Counted from the stretch's first letter, positions 19,795 through 32,138 are shown. The stretch is DNA of 64,000 nucleotides from Cladopsammia gracilis (GCA_022457155.1 JAJGOT010000218.1:862001-926000); one strand, 5' to 3'. The notes: a model not told the origin generated them from the sequence alone. Made by a program: numbers and translations.

Positions 19795-21338
19795 TAATAT
19801 ATATAGATAGGCTTAGCCTAACAGCTGTGCTCTCTGATCTGATGAACAGAAAGCTGATGGCAAGCTTAAAATTAGGTGAAAGGTGGCAAGCACAAGAATT
19901 AAGATTGACGACCAGGCTATTTTTCAATTTTAGCAATTCTCAAAAACAGTAGACGTATAACGCGACCGTCTGCGCAGTTCATTTAGACTGCACAAAAGCT
20001 CACAAAAACAACTTTTTCTCGGTCTAGAATAACTAGTATGACTAACTTGTGAATGAAATACACCAGTTGCGTGTCGAAAATTGCCCGAGAAACTGATTTG
20101 GAAATCAAAATTTCAAAAAATGCACAGACATCTTTGCGCAAGGCGACGCGAGTGAAGTTAGACTACAAAATCCAAGTCTTGTGTTGTTTACATAAAATCG
20201 CTTTTCGACATTAAAAATGGACAACAAAATCTTCTTTTGAAAACTTTTATTTAAATATCCGTTAGTTTATGTTTAAAAGCAAAACGCGTACCATTAGCAC
20301 ATCGAGAAGCTGTCTGGCTGAGCACATGGCGAAATTTAAGATACCAATCCGACTGAAATTGAGCACAAATTAAAAATATCAACATAAATTTCTGTCGATA
20401 AATGTAATTTATTTTACCGTTAAGTCCCTCGGCTGCTTGGAAGTTCTTTAAAACTCCGCTTCTTCGGCTCTGACTTCGCCCGCAAAATTTGATAAAAACG
20501 TGTGAAGTTCCTCGAAGCAACATTTCATCGCTTAAAGCTCTTCTTTTTCCACTATAGCGGCTTCTGAGTATTTTTGAAAGCCTTCTCTTTCTATTTTGAA
20601 TATTTTAAATGTGTGTTATTACTCCGATAAGACGAAACTACGGTTTCGAAAACCAAGCATATGCCGAGCACGGCAGCCATTTTTGTAATGGAGAGAGAGC
20701 GGTTTGTCCGAGTGACAAACCGCTCTCTTCCAGTACCCCCGTAAAACCCGCCCACCAAATGTATGCGCAGTAAACGGGTTCTTGCGAGTGGATTCTTGCA
20801 AAATCACGGCCGGTTTTGGCCGGCACGACCGTCAATGGGTTTAAGGAGTTTAGCTCTAAACAAATGCTTCGATGATCTACACTGTACTAGCTTGTCCTAA
20901 GATGAAGTGCTTTATATCCCTCCAAAAACGCTTGATTTGCAGTGTTACGCAGCCACAAATGCGGTCTTGATCACTGTTTGAAAAATGTCAATTCTGTCCT
21001 GAGTAGCAAACCTCGAAAAAATGCAGGAGAAACGATTTTACAAACCGTTTTCTCCGCTAAACACAACAAAAGTGTTTACTGTAGCTGACGTGACATCGGT
21101 CGTGTAGCCGCGGCAAGCGCGCGAAAAACAAAGCGTCGTTTTGGTTTCAAAATTGCTGAAATCTCCGATGTTGCGTGACGTCATGCGCGCCCGCGAGTTA
21201 ACACTGCGCCACGTCGCGCCTGCTAAACATTCTGCTAGCCATGCATGACCATGAAAAATGACGGACATTGTTCTCTGACTTCTATGAGTATGAAGCTCCG
21301 CGAGAGGGCCTTCGGCCCGCAAGAGCTCCGCTACAAAC
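19795..21338 (-). repeat. dispersed repeat family R1, copy b
   Basis: In reverse orientation it runs from AGCGGAGCTCTTGCGGGCCG at 21338 to TAGGCTAAGCCTATCTATAT at about 19800, sharing blocks with copies at 2138 and 29566. One block (20695-20728) is a perfect hairpin GAGAGCGGTTTGTC / GACAAACCGCTCTC that I do not see in copies a and c, so it is probably part of a nested insertion. No conserved ORF. Confidence 0.65.
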
Positions 21339-22670
21339 AGCGTAATCAGTTTACAAATGAGTGTATGGGTTCCTTACGATCGGTCTAAGCTTTTTGTTGT
21401 TTTACAGAGCAGTTCTCTCGCGGCACGCTTTCGTGAAAAGTCGGGGCCGGCTTTTCTCGAGGCGAAAATTTAACAGACATAAGAGGCGTGTGATATGAGA
21501 GAGATGAAAGCGCGAGAAAAGCCTCTGCGACCTGGGTATTAAACAATTGATAAGTAAACAAATTTAAAACATTAAGGCACCCAGTTCCCAATGCGAATTA
21601 CCAAGAAACGATTACAGCCGATCGAGCTAGCGAGCGATTGAGTGAAATATTTAACCAAATTCTACAACTCGTTTTACGCTTCACGTATCATACACATGAG
21701 TTAATAAAAACAGTGATCACGGAGGCCATGCAGAATTCATTCATTCATTCATTCATGGAAATTCTTCCAGACTTATCAGTAAGATTATTATTTTACCCCT
21801 GCTACACCTCTCTCGATTGAAATCATTGTCCGCTTGAGACTCAAACAAGTATTGTCGACTCATTTTGACTGTGAAAATTAGCTGGTGTAGTTTCCTGACC
21901 CTTTATCTTATTCTGTACGTCCTTGCTTTTTCTGACGAGTTGACTGTACATTCAGGCCTGGAATCTACCTCTGCCAGCAGCTTTTGTAAGTTGCCATCAA
22001 TGTTCTCAATCAAAACAATGTGTATTCTCTGTTTTACTTTCAGGGGGGAATGTTCTTTGATCTCTCTATAGCTCCTTCATATAAATCTCGGATCAACAAG
22101 AGCTTAAGCAACGACGACGGCAACGCCAAGGAAAACGTCACTTAAAACTACTTTGCAATTTCTTTAATTTGTCTAACGTGACTGAATTGTCCGGGAGTTG
22201 AATTCGTAGGGATGAACTTCCAGTTCAAATAGAGAAAGGAAAATCAACCGTCGTGTGTTCACCTTCGGCACATAACTAATAATTCGATCATTTGGCGTTG
22301 TTGTTTTGCAGAGGACGGCAAAGACTGAAATGTAACCAAATGTAAAACGCACGTGCACTCATTAAACCTGTTGTTGTGGTGCCATTCTCACTGACGTCGC
22401 CGTCGTGGTTGCTTAAGCTCTCAAAGAGAGGGCAAGGTGAAAGCAAGGTGAACATTAGTGACCGCTTGAGAATGTTTTTCTCAACGTCATGTTCTGGTTA
22501 CTTTTGTTGATTTCTTTTCATTTTTCTCTTTTCTATAGGTGAAAGTTTCTTTTGAAAGCCAACCACGGGAACCAACACTAGGATATCAATAATAGATTTG
22601 CCAACGTTTTCCTTGCATTTTTCGTTGTAGATGACAAAAATAGCCTCATCCACCGTTTTATGTATCTTTC

Positions 22671-22671
<1 letters not shown>
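21339..22671. other. spacer without supported genes
   Basis: Short ORFs overlap in several frames. A TTCAT microrepeat lies at about 21736-21755. I could not relate any frame to a known domain. Confidence 0.35.
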
Positions 22672-22731
<60 letters not shown>

Positions 22732-22752
22732 CTGATCAATCAATCAATCAAT
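22672..22752 (+). repeat. (CAAT)n microsatellite
   Basis: Roughly twenty CAAT units, interrupted once by CAACTGAT near 22730. The ORF reading through it (SINQ repeated) is an artefact. Confidence 0.95.
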
Positions 22753-22954
22753 TTGCACTTTTGCAAACTGATTACAGAAAGTGTCATAGATAAAAATAAT
22801 TATTCTTGGGCAGAAGCTCTCAGCAAACCCTTCAGGGCTTTACGAGGAGAGGCCCCGGACAAGTTTACAATAATTATATTTAACATACACGTCTGCAGTA
22901 TTATGTAGGTTATAGTATATAGATTATAGTATTCTTTTAATTACGTTTTATTTA

Positions 22955-23975
22955 GTGATAATGATGGAAATCTTGATTTTCCTGTTTGATGAGGAAATGA
23001 GTTTCATTTTTTTTCTTGAATAAGCTAAATGTTCCAATTTCTTCGATAGATTTTGTGACATGATTCCATACTAAAATATCTTTGTATTTTACTGAGTGTT
23101 TTTGGAAGTTAGTGCGCGTTTGGATTTTGTGAATGTTATAGGATGATCTTGTGTTGTATTTGTGAATGTCCTTATTCGAACAAAAGAAATTATTGAAAGA
23201 TGACGGTGGCATATTACTAAAGTAATGAAACATAAACAACGCAATGACTTCATTGTTTATGTCATCTAAAAAGAGGTAAAATTGATAATTATTTGAAAAG
23301 AGGTCTAGTATGATCTGTCAATTTTGAAAAAGTGATTATCGTTATAATTTTCTTATGTAACCTTCTTATTAGTTGTAATGTTGTGGGCATATTTCCCCAC
23401 ACGATGTTACCATAACTTAGATATGCATAAATCAATGCATAATATAGACCTTGCATGGCAATGCCAGGTAGAAAATGCCTTGCTCTGCAGAGTATACCAG
23501 TTGTTTTGGAAATTGGGTGCAAATATGACTTATCTGATGTTTCCAGTTAAGATTTTCGTCTATACGGACTCCAAAGAATCTAGCTGATTGTACTTGTTTG
23601 ATATTTGAGTCATCTAATTTAATATTAACTTGTTGCTTAAGTTTTCATAAGTTTTTTGTTTTGAACATCAGGAATTCAGTCTTTTTTGTATTAAGGGATG
23701 GTTTGTTATAGCTTTCAACCAATCGGAAACGTTGTTTAGTTCTTCATTTACAGTTTTTGTCAAAGCATGACAAAATATATTAGTAAAATATATTAGTATC
23801 GTCAGCAAAAAGAATAAACGAGAGTTCTTTGGAGCTCCTGTAAATATCATTAATATACAACAGAAATAGTAGTTGTCCTAAAACCGAGCCTTGAGATACT
23901 CCACATAAGATTGTTTGTCTAGTACTCGCATTCCCTTCATGAAGGAGATCCGGAAAGAAAGTTACCACTATTTAT
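22955..23975 (-). pseudogene. non-LTR retrotransposon RT fragment (LINE)
   Basis: Read on the minus strand, the first fragment carries GVSQGSVLGQLLFLLYINDI and FILFADDTNIFY, reverse-transcriptase motifs including the catalytic x-A-D-D. Later frames continue with FFGVRIDENLNWKHQ, MQGLYYALIYAYLSYGN and DIHKYNTRSSYNIH, which follow in that order in LINE RT C-termini. At least three frameshifts or stops separate them, so it is dead. The 5' part is missing: homology begins at the RT core. Clade is uncertain, CR1/Jockey-like. Confidence 0.8.
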
Positions 23976-23982
23976 CGTAGTG

Positions 23983-24460
23983 TTGAGTGGTCCTCTGCAT
24001 TTAAACGTTTTATAAAGATAAATGCCCGGATGAACATGACCCCAGCTAGGCGGGTTACCTCACCTTCAGTGTTCACATGTTACCCAGCCCGGATGACCGA
24101 GTAAACCCCGGCCCGCCTCGGTGAGGTACCCCAATCTCATGTGAACACGATCAAGAAAAAAATAAATTGTATAGAGGTTTTGCACGGCAGCCATGTTGCA
24201 TGGCAGGAACAATGAAAATGTTTTGCATTAGAAAGAACATTCTTTCCCATAGGGAAAAGAATCTATTGTTCCTGCCATGCATGCAACATGGCTGCCGTGT
24301 AAAACCTCTATGGAGAGATTGGTTACCCCACCGAGGCGGGGTACCTCATATCCCCGGGGTCCCCCACCTCCATGTGAATTTCTCGTTAAAACGTTTGCAG
24401 ACGCGGTTGAAGTCATGGTTACTGTTACGCAACTTAGGGTATTCTTGAAAGAACTACACT
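23983..24460. mobile_element. nested foldback elements
   Basis: An outer inverted pair joins AAACGTTTTATAAAG near 23999 with GTTAAAACGTTTGCAG near 24385, with GGCGGGTTACCTCACC-type blocks inside. A complete inner palindrome (24171-24311) has arms ATAGAGGTTTTGCACGGCAG and the reverse complement, with GGCAGGAACAATGAAAA / ATTGTTCCTGCC inside. Confidence 0.7.
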
Positions 24461-24734
24461 AACCCGCGGGTCAACCCGCGGACAATCGATCACACTCTAC
24501 AGACTACTGAGTGGGTTAAATTGACTATTTAACAAGCTTACTGAAACGGCCTTGAAAATTGACTGTGCTTTGGCAAGAGTCTGCATTAAACAATCAAAAC
24601 ATTTGTGCAACATCAAGAAAAATCCTGGTCAAGGTTCTGCAAAGTTTGGTGAAAGGGTATTTAATGAAAGGTGCAGAATTTACAGTGAATATGAAAGAGC
24701 TGTTGTTGTTGTTAAAAAGTTAACATTGACTGAC

Positions 24735-24763
24735 ATTTCAGCCTGAACCGAAGTCATCTTCAG
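24735..24763 (-). ncRNA. hammerhead-like motif, probable Penelope remnant
   Basis: On the minus strand CTGAAGATGACTTCGG is followed by TTCAGGCTGAAATG, a CTGANGA...GAAA arrangement with weak stem II pairing. The GIY-YIG or RT coding part is not adjacent. Confidence 0.35.
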
Positions 24764-25715
24764 GGTCATGTGAATTGTGAATCGTCAGTTGATGGTATAT
24801 ACGTCTGGTTGTTGCTGTCATTGGTCAGTTTAGTCATGATGTAATTGGCTGTTGAGACTCGAGTCAGTGATTTGTGCGTTCGATTCGTATATTGACTATA
24901 GTGTAATTTCTGTCGGTGTATTGTTAGTCAAATTTGTCGGTGAGTTCAGTCTAAAGTCGTTTGAAGGACGCGGATAGCCGTTGGCATCGGTTCAGTGGTG
25001 TTTGTTCTAAGTTCATTAGTAAACCAACTTTCTAGAGTGAAAAAAAAAACTTTCTAGTGTGAGTCGTTTGTAGTAGTTCGTACTGTAAATAATCAAAAGC
25101 ATGACCGAGCTCAGACAGTGAAGTATCAGCTGTTCAATGTTGGGATGTTGTGTCGCCATAAAACCAAAATGCGGAGAAAACAAGGAAAATAAAACCGCTA
25201 AAATCTATACAAATGAAGACTGTCCAAACATCCTTCACGGTGTTGTTTTCTTTTGTGCTCTCGTCATGAATTATTTGTTAGTTTTTGAAATACCTATAAA
25301 CTCTGTTTTCTTTCGTTTTGTTACAGTGCCCCACCGCTCTACATTTCCACCGAAGATCGGTCGTCGACCGATGAACGTCGACATTATATCGACCGAACAT
25401 CGGCCGACTCTTTCTAAAGTAAATATGACCCGTACATTACAATGTATAATATCTGCTAAAACTTGCTTTTAAAATACAGTGATAGGATAAAGTCAGCTTC
25501 TTGGTTGTTACAAAATCCCCATGTGAGCATTGTTTGGTGACCACTCTGCGTATTGTTATTCTTAAATACGGACTTATTCCAAGTTTAGCATCATTGCTCT
25601 CATATTAAATATATATTGTGCCTAATGAACAATGCGGTGGTTACCCTAGTTATTCTCGACGTACTATTCAACGTCACTCTATTGCCCTATTTTGGTATTG
25701 ATTAAGATTCTGGGC
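24764..25715. other. upstream region of DED-Bcl-2 copy 2
   Basis: From about 25230 it aligns with the region upstream of copy 3 (from about 34350), including TCTTTCGTTTTGTTACAGTG and a GTCGACCG-rich stretch. TTTGTTACAG resembles a splice acceptor, so a 5' untranslated exon is possible but not shown. The 111-residue ORF at 25137-25472 is not preserved upstream of copy 3 and is not called. Confidence 0.4.
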
Positions 25716-25723
25716 TATAAAAG
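25716..25723 (+). promoter_or_regulatory. TATA box of DED-Bcl-2 copy 2
   Basis: TATAAAAG lies 49 bp before the start codon and is embedded in a block (ATTGCCCTATTTTGG, then GGTCGGGTAT and ACTCATTCGACTC) almost identical to that before copy 3. Confidence 0.75.
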
Positions 25724-25771
25724 GTCGGGTATACACTCATTCGACTCATCGCCATAACTGATGACACCGCC

Positions 25772-28700
25772 ATGTCATCACAAACTACCAACACCATCAC
25801 TGACGAACTTCAACTGGCTTTCAACAATGTTCTTCTCCAGATTGTTTACAATTTGGAGAAAGATGAACAAGAAGAGCTTCGTTTTTACTACAATGGGATT
25901 ATTAAGAAGGGGGAACCCGGAGCTCTAAGCATCCCGCGCTCCCTAGAAGAGGCCGGAAAAATTTCATGGAAAGACGTACGTTTTCTAATGAAAGGTTTGC
26001 GTGGAGTAAGAAGATTGGATCTTGCAGATATCCTGACGGAATACCAAATCAAGAGGGATCTGACCGTTCTTCTCTATTTCTATGCAAGAAAGAGGCAAGA
26101 AATGGCATCGCATTGTTGTTCTGCCTCCGAGTCCGTGGAAAAGGTAGCTAGATATCTGTTGAATATGACGGAGCCGATAGTTCCAGATCAATTTGATGTC
26201 AGCGACGCGGTTAGATCATTAATGGAATCGACCAAAGGTATCGAGCAGGTGCTGGTCGATTTTGAAGAGGAAAGTGAACGGAAACTGTCTGATCCATGGA
26301 GTAAACTGACTCTTCTTGTTGTCATCTCAGGAGAAATCGTTGCCGTAGCTTTGGCGAATGAAGAACAGCGCTGGAAGCCGGAAGTATTGATTGAGCAGCT
26401 TTCTACCTTGGCTGATCAGCTCTGCTTTCGGATGTTGAAACTGGGAAGTTGGGTAAGCTAACAATGAGATGCATTTATATTGAGTTAAACCGAAATATTG
26501 CAAGTTATTATCTGCTTTGGTTGCACAAAAATTGGGTATTTCGCATTGTTTTTTTTTTTTCATTCATTCATTATTTATTTATGCAAAACATTTACTTAAC
26601 AAGCGTTTTGAAAGGTTATAATACAAAGGAGTACATGACAAGATGTTACAATACACTACACTAGACATTCCGAGACTGTATTTCGCATTGTTTATTTTCT
26701 TAGAAATAGACCAATTCCGATATATTAAAATTCATACTTGGCTCCGAGGCTTAGGGGAATAAAACAAAAGAAATCACATTGAGGTTCAGCGTTGAATTAT
26801 TCATTTCTTTTGTTTTATTCACCTAAGCCTCGGAGCCAAGTATGAATTTTAATATATCGGAATTGGTCTATTGACATTCTATTGAATACTCCCCACATGC
26901 GTGCTTTGATGTGATTGGCTTAAAAGAAACATGTGATTTTTACCCAAAGTGAAATCGAAAATCGGAAAGCAGATCAACACGAAACTCACTGCGAGCTGCA
27001 TAAATGGAATGGAATAGAGTAGATTTATTACATAGACATTTGCATCCTGACAAAATGATATCTACTAGTCAAGACTAAGGGCGATCATTGTGTAATACAA
27101 TGTAAAATGAAATTCTTGAAGTAATATATCAACAACGAGTGCGAGGGTTTCATCAGGGGTTCCAAACACCGAGAAACAGATGAAAGCACGAGGCCGCTTC
27201 GGCCGAGTGCTTTTATTGTTTCGAGGTGTTTGGAACCCCTGATGAAACCCGAAGCACGAGTTTTTGATATAGCTTCTCAAATGAAACAATACAGAATTAT
27301 TCACTGTTAGTTTTTTTGGCTTTGTCCTTTTCAAATGCCGTCACATGCATAATTTTATTGAGCTTGTTGTGTTTCGCCATTTGGTATGAGACCATGTGCG
27401 AAGCAGAAGCGTCTCGGTTTAGCGAGGCCAAAACGGTTGTCGAAGAAGAATATTTAGTCGATAAAGCTATTCCCCCGTCAACGAAATATAAAAAAAAAAA
27501 ACAAATGGGCAACATCCATTTTTAATGAATGGCAAACTACTCGGACGGTTCAAGTTCCCGTTCTCTGAGATTCGGGAGGAATGTTTAAGGACTATGATTT
27601 ACCAAGATTATGTCGCTTTCTGCTCGTATTGAAGAAATGGACGCATTGAATGAACGTAAGGAAAGCAATTTATATTTATTTTGCTCAGTTGGTTTTGGAT
27701 ATTCTGCAATTGCCTTTTGGGATTACTAAAGCTTGTCTATTCAATTCGGTATTTGTGTCATTAATATTTCAATTAGGATAACCCTGTACCACATGGGTTT
27801 GACGTTTTATGAAACTCTAGAGTTTGATATTTCATCAAACTATCGTGGAAAGGCCTCTGTCCAGTGTTTCATCGGGGTTTCAAACCATATGCACCTGACC
27901 AAATTGGGGTATCCTGATTGGCTTGTAACTTGATGAATTATTAATGAGTTTGAGAAGTTGTAAAAGAATATAGCAAATAAGCTTTTCATCTTCCTTCCGA
28001 GGCTGCACAAGTTTCTTGGTGACGCAAAATAAAACACTCAAGTTAACACGTTCGTTACTTTTCCTATGAAATGGGCTGCTTTTTCTGTGCAATTTTTCTG
28101 TGAAATTTGAAATACAGAAAATGTATACCGAAGATTGGATATTCTCACTGTGAATGACTAATGACTGCAAACTTGATACGCAAGCCGTCGTAAAATGAAA
28201 ATCAGTTTGTATAACTGAAGACTTGTTATTTTAATTTTGTTCAGCGCAACATAACCTTATTTAAAAAAAAAACAGCTTGAAAGAAAAACTTTAGTCGTTT
28301 CTTTTGTTGTGAAATAATCCCTTAAGAGCTACAATACATATTTCAAATATTCTCGGCTCATGGTATAACAAAAACAAAGTTCGACAATAACCTAAATAGT
28401 CGGTGTAATCATTTACAATGAAAATGAAAAACAAAAATGTAGTTTTTTCCTATATTTTATGACATTAAGCAAGGCAAAAAAGCAAACTTAACAGATTTTC
28501 TCGCGTGTCTTTCTGTGAATTTTCTAAACTTCGCAATTACATTTGAGATACCACTACCATTTACATATTCTAACTCATTGTTAGACAAATGTTGTATAAA
28601 TGTTAAACAGGCCTTAGTTTACAGATTGTGATAGTAAAGGTTGGAAAAGTCGCTAAAAATGTTCAAAATAATATACATGTTGCTCAAAAGTTATTAAAAT

Positions 28701-31700
28701 AATGTTTTCTTAATATTCTGATTTAACAAACAAAACATGACATTTCTTTCGCGTTGCAAAACTTTATTCAATATACAACAAAACGTTTTTGGCAAAGATA
28801 ATAATAGTAATAATAATAATAATAATAATGATGACGATGATGATGATGATGATGATGATGATAATAATAATAATTGAGGTATTTATATTGCGCAGGCTGC
28901 ATGGATATATGATCGCCTGCGTGTTACAATATGTTAAAAATTAAAATATCTAAAAATTTACAAGATATCTAATCAACACAACGGGTTAAAAATGATAAAA
29001 GGCCTCCCTAAACAGATGCGTTTTTAAAGACTGCTTAAAATGTTCTAATGACCTACTCTTCCTGATGTTTATAGGTAAATTGTTCCATAATTTGGGGGCA
29101 GCGGCACAAAATGTCCTGTCCCCCAATGTTCTTTCGGTGCGGTCTTTAGGGTGTTCTAAAGTTAAAACGTCATGTCATTAGACCGCAGTGCGTAGATAGA
29201 CGAAGGCTTGATACTTCTTAGGTCTCTTATATAAGTGGGGGGCAACCCATGAATGGTCTTAAAGGTAAGGATCAGAATCTAAATGTTATTCGATATTTCA
29301 CAGGCAGCCAGTGAAGCTCGAAGAGCGCGGGCGTTATACGATCAAAGCGGTTGAGATTGCAAATAAGAAGCGCCGCTGTGTTTTGAACACGTTGTAACTT
29401 AGATAGCTGTGCCTGTGGTAGGCCATATAACAAATTGTTACAATAATCTATTCTGCTTGTAACCGATGCATGGACCAGCATCCTCGTGGATTCAATTGTT
29501 AAAAACTTCCTAATACATCTAATATTATACAAATAAAAATACGAAGCACTACAGATGTCATTAATAGCGGAGCTCTGCGGGCCGAAGGCCCGCACGCAGC
29601 TCCATACTCATAGAACCCATGTCCGTCATTTTTCATGGTCATGGCCAGCGGCATGTTTCGCTGGCGGCGTCTGTCCTGACTGTCTGTCCTTACGAACGAA
29701 CGTTTTTCGCGCGGCTACACAGCCGAATGTCACGTCAGCTACGCTCACACTCTTGTTGAGTCAGTGGTTAACCGTTGAGTTTAGCCGAGAAAACCATTTG
29801 CAAAGTTGTTTTTCTCGGCATTTATCCGCGGTTTGCTATTCAAGACAGGTTTCACATTTCTCAAACTGTGGTCAAGACCGCATTTGAGGCTGCGTAACTC
29901 TGCAAGTCAAGCGTTTTGGAGGAATATAGAGCTAAGTGCTTAAGCTTATTTTTAAACCTGATTTCGTCTTAACTTGTAGCTAGTATCATTACTTTACTGT
30001 TCTATATTGTGCAATTTTGGCTTGCATTTAAAAAGGTTTCAATTTTGAATAATTAGGTTATATAAAACGTGCTTAAATTCAGTTGTCAATTCATGATTTC
30101 TTTCATCGAAGACAATCAGCTCGGCCTCGATGAATGGTACGTTTTGCTTTTAAACATAAACTAATGGAGATTTGAACAATTTTTTTCGAAAGAAGATTGT
30201 GTTGTCCATTATTATGTGTTTGTTCATTTATTACGTTGGTTGAAAAACGATTTTATGTAAACAAAACAAGACTGATTTTATGGTACCGTTCTATCTTCAC
30301 TCGCGTCACCTTAATTATGCAAATATGTTTGTGTATTTGTTTGCAATTTTGATTTTCAAATCAGTTTCTCGGGCAATTTTTGACAAGCAACAAGTGTATT
30401 TTATTCGGAAAGTAGTCGTACTAGTTATTCTAGACTGAGAAAAAGTTGTTTTTGTGAACTTTTGTACGGTCTAAATGTACTGTGCAGACGGTCGCGTGAT
30501 ACTGTTTGAGAATTGCTAAAATTGAAAAATAGCCTTCGTCAATCTTAATTCTAGTGCTTTTAAACATAAATTAATGGAGATTTGAATAATTTTTTTTCGA
30601 AAGAAGATTGTGTTGTCCATTTTTATGTGTTTGTTCATTCATTACATAGGTTGAAAAGCGATTTTATGTAAACAAAACAAGACTTTGATTTTATAGTACC
30701 GTTCTATCTTCACTCGCATCGCCTTATGCAAATATGTTTGTGTATTTTTGCAATTTTGATTTCCAAATTAGTTTCTCGGGCAATTTCTGACAAGCAACAA
30801 GTGTATTTTATTCGGAAAATAGACGTTCTAGTTATTCTAGACGGAAAAAAAAGTTGTTTTTGTGAACTTTTGTACGGTCTGAATGTACTGTGCAGACGGT
30901 CGCGTGATAAGCTTACTGTTTTAGAGAATTGCTAAAATTGAAAAATAGCCTTCGTCAATCTTAATTCTAATGCTTCCGACCTTTCACCTTAGTTAAGCTT
31001 GTTCACAGAGCGACGCTGTTAGGCTAAGCCTATCTATATATATTATGCGTATCCATATCAAGCCGTTGGTCAAACCAGCAACCAAGGTTCTTGGCCTTAT
31101 GAACCGGAACAATTTGATTGTCACCGACAACAAGATTGCCAGCACTGACTTTACACAATGTTGTCATTGTAACATAATCTGTAAGACCTAACCTTGCTTC
31201 TGTTTCCTTGGTCTATTTTTCCCTATCATGTTTTGTTTCTGTTTCACCCGTGGCGTTAGCCCTATTCAGCCTGGGCTTTTTTTGAGTTTCTGAGCCGGGG
31301 GGGGGGGGGCACATTGTGCCCCCCCCCGTGACTTCAAGAACATTAAGGCTATGACAATGAAACCTAGAGGGTATATAGTACGTCCAAAACTGTCTCCTTT
31401 GCGGTCCGCACAATGGAAGGATGACGTCATATGACGTAGTTATTAGGTAATTAGTTATGCGGCCGCCATCTTGGATTTCTGAATTTTTTAAAACCTCTTA
31501 AAAACCGTCCAAATTCACCCAAAATTAATGAAAACCAATAAATAAATGCTAAATGACGTAAAAATATAAAAGTTATACCAATAAACATTGTTTTTCTTCA
31601 TTCAAAGGTATAAATATGCAAATTTCAAAAAACATGGCTGTCAAAATCTTGTTGCCATGGAAACATCAAGTCACGTGATCAAAAAATTGTCATATGAAAT

Positions 31701-32138
31701 TGTTGCCAGATAAATTTTAGGAAAAGTCACAAAGTTTGATAACGTTTGAATCCATATTAAAGAAGTTATGAATGTTGAAAGTTAGCGCGGGGACTTTGTG
31801 CCCCCCCCCCCCCCCCCCCCCGGCCGAATAGGGTTAATCTGCTGTATAGGTATTAATGTCATTGACTAGATTGGACTGTGTAGAATTATGCATGTCTACT
31901 CAAAAGATCATCCATACAGTTATTATGGTACAATGTGTTGTTTCCGCAGTGGCGGTTTTGAATTGATAGAGCTTTATTGAAATATACTTTATATTTATTT
32001 TAGGAAGATTTCTGCGATCATGTACAGGAAAAATATGAATTGGTCTGCCCTCCTTCTGCGTCAGGTGCTAACAGTATGTCTGTAAAGAAGAAGATAGCCG
32101 ATGTGGTCGACCAGCTGAAAATGACTTTTCTCCTGTAG
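25772..32138 (+). CDS. DED-Bcl-2 fusion protein, copy 2
   Basis: Exons 25772-26452 and 32004-32138 give 271 residues with a phase-0 junction TGG|GTAAGC / TTTTAG|GAA. Residues about 20-105 form the death effector domain: hydrophobic LLQIVYNL, acidic helix EEQEELRFYY-like segment, RLDL at 81-84. ESVEKVARYLL (about 120-130) could be a BH4/helix-1 equivalent. BH1-like DPWSKLTLLVVISGE has Trp at 176. BH2-like KLGSW has Trp at 227, exactly 51 residues later, the same spacing as in human BCL2 (W144, W195). Exon 2 starts EDFCDHVQEKYELV and ends QLKMTFLL. A canonical BH3 LxxxGD core is not evident and there is no strong C-terminal anchor. The 5.5-kb intron holds a MITE, a tyrosine-recombinase-like relic, a LINE 3' end and R1 copy c. 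The exon 2 pairing rests on order, phase and similarity to the other copies. Confidence 0.85.
26706..26872. mobile_element. palindromic MITE family M2, copy b
   Basis: Arms read ATAGACCAATTCCGATATAT with TTGGCTCCGAGGCTTAGGGG inside, and the right arm is the reverse complement. It shares the GAGGCTTAGGGGAATAAA core with copy a at 5254-5416 but the outer arm sequence has diverged (CCAATTCCGA versus CCAATTTCGA). It is absent from the intron of copy 3, so it inserted after that duplication. Confidence 0.8.
27118..27956. mobile_element. insertion in copy 2 intron with GTTTCATC-type inverted ends
   Basis: Copy 2 and copy 3 introns align on either side (ATGAAATTCTTGAAG before, AGTTGTAAAAGAATATAGC after), whereas these 840 bp are missing from copy 3 (junction near 35858). 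The left part is a palindrome of GTTTCATCAGGGGTTCCAAAC, with GTTTCATCGGGGTTTCAAACC near the right end. It carries the recombinase-like relic at 27390-27650. Confidence 0.65.
27390..27650 (+). pseudogene. relic of a Crypton/DUF3504-like gene N-terminal region
   Basis: ASRFSEAKTVVEEEYLVDKA is followed by IPPSTKYK, then in shifted frames NKWATSIFNEWQ, FKDYDLPRL and ARIEEMDAL. This order is what I recall from abundant anthozoan genes related to the tyrosine-recombinase-derived DUF3504 (ZMYM/QRICH1) group. Two or more frameshifts and an A-run break it. The catalytic domain is not present. Family assignment is from memory and moderate at best. Confidence 0.45.
28795..28875 (+). repeat. (TAA)n/(GAT)n microsatellite, tail of LINE
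   Basis: AATAATAAT and GATGATGATG runs lie exactly at the 3' end of the minus-strand LINE fragment, consistent with the simple-repeat tails of some non-LTR elements. Confidence 0.85.
28876..29565 (-). pseudogene. LINE RT C-terminus and 3' UTR (CR1/L2-like)
   Basis: Minus-strand reading gives HASVTSRIDYCNNLLYGLPQ, KLQRVQNTAALLICNLN and TPALFELHWLPVKYRI, typical of the end of CR1/L2-like reverse transcriptases, then stop-interrupted remnants. It is 5'-truncated where R1 copy c begins. It sits in the intron of DED-Bcl-2 copy 2, antisense to the gene. Confidence 0.8.
29566..31046 (+). repeat. dispersed repeat family R1, copy c, with internal duplication
   Basis: It starts AGCGGAGCTCTGCGGGCCG and ends TAGGCTAAGCCTATCTATAT. 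A block of about 400 bp is tandemly duplicated inside (about 30148-30540 and 30558-30960; both contain TGGAGATTTGAA, CTATCTTCACTCGC and GCAGACGGTCGCGTGAT). Shared with copies a and b. Confidence 0.7.
31258..31836. mobile_element. element with CCCTATTC ends and internal G/C runs
   Basis: Left end AGCCCTATTCAGCC and right end GGCCGAATAGGGTTAA are inverted. Just inside lie a G-run/C-run hairpin with GCACATTGTGC (about 31298-31329) and a C-run at about 31801-31820. The interior has TCATATGACGTAG-like words and no convincing ORF. Confidence 0.55.

Noticed and set aside
25137..25472. 111-residue ORF upstream of DED-Bcl-2 copy 2
   Set aside because: The homologous region upstream of copy 3 does not preserve the frame; it is promoter-proximal non-coding DNA.
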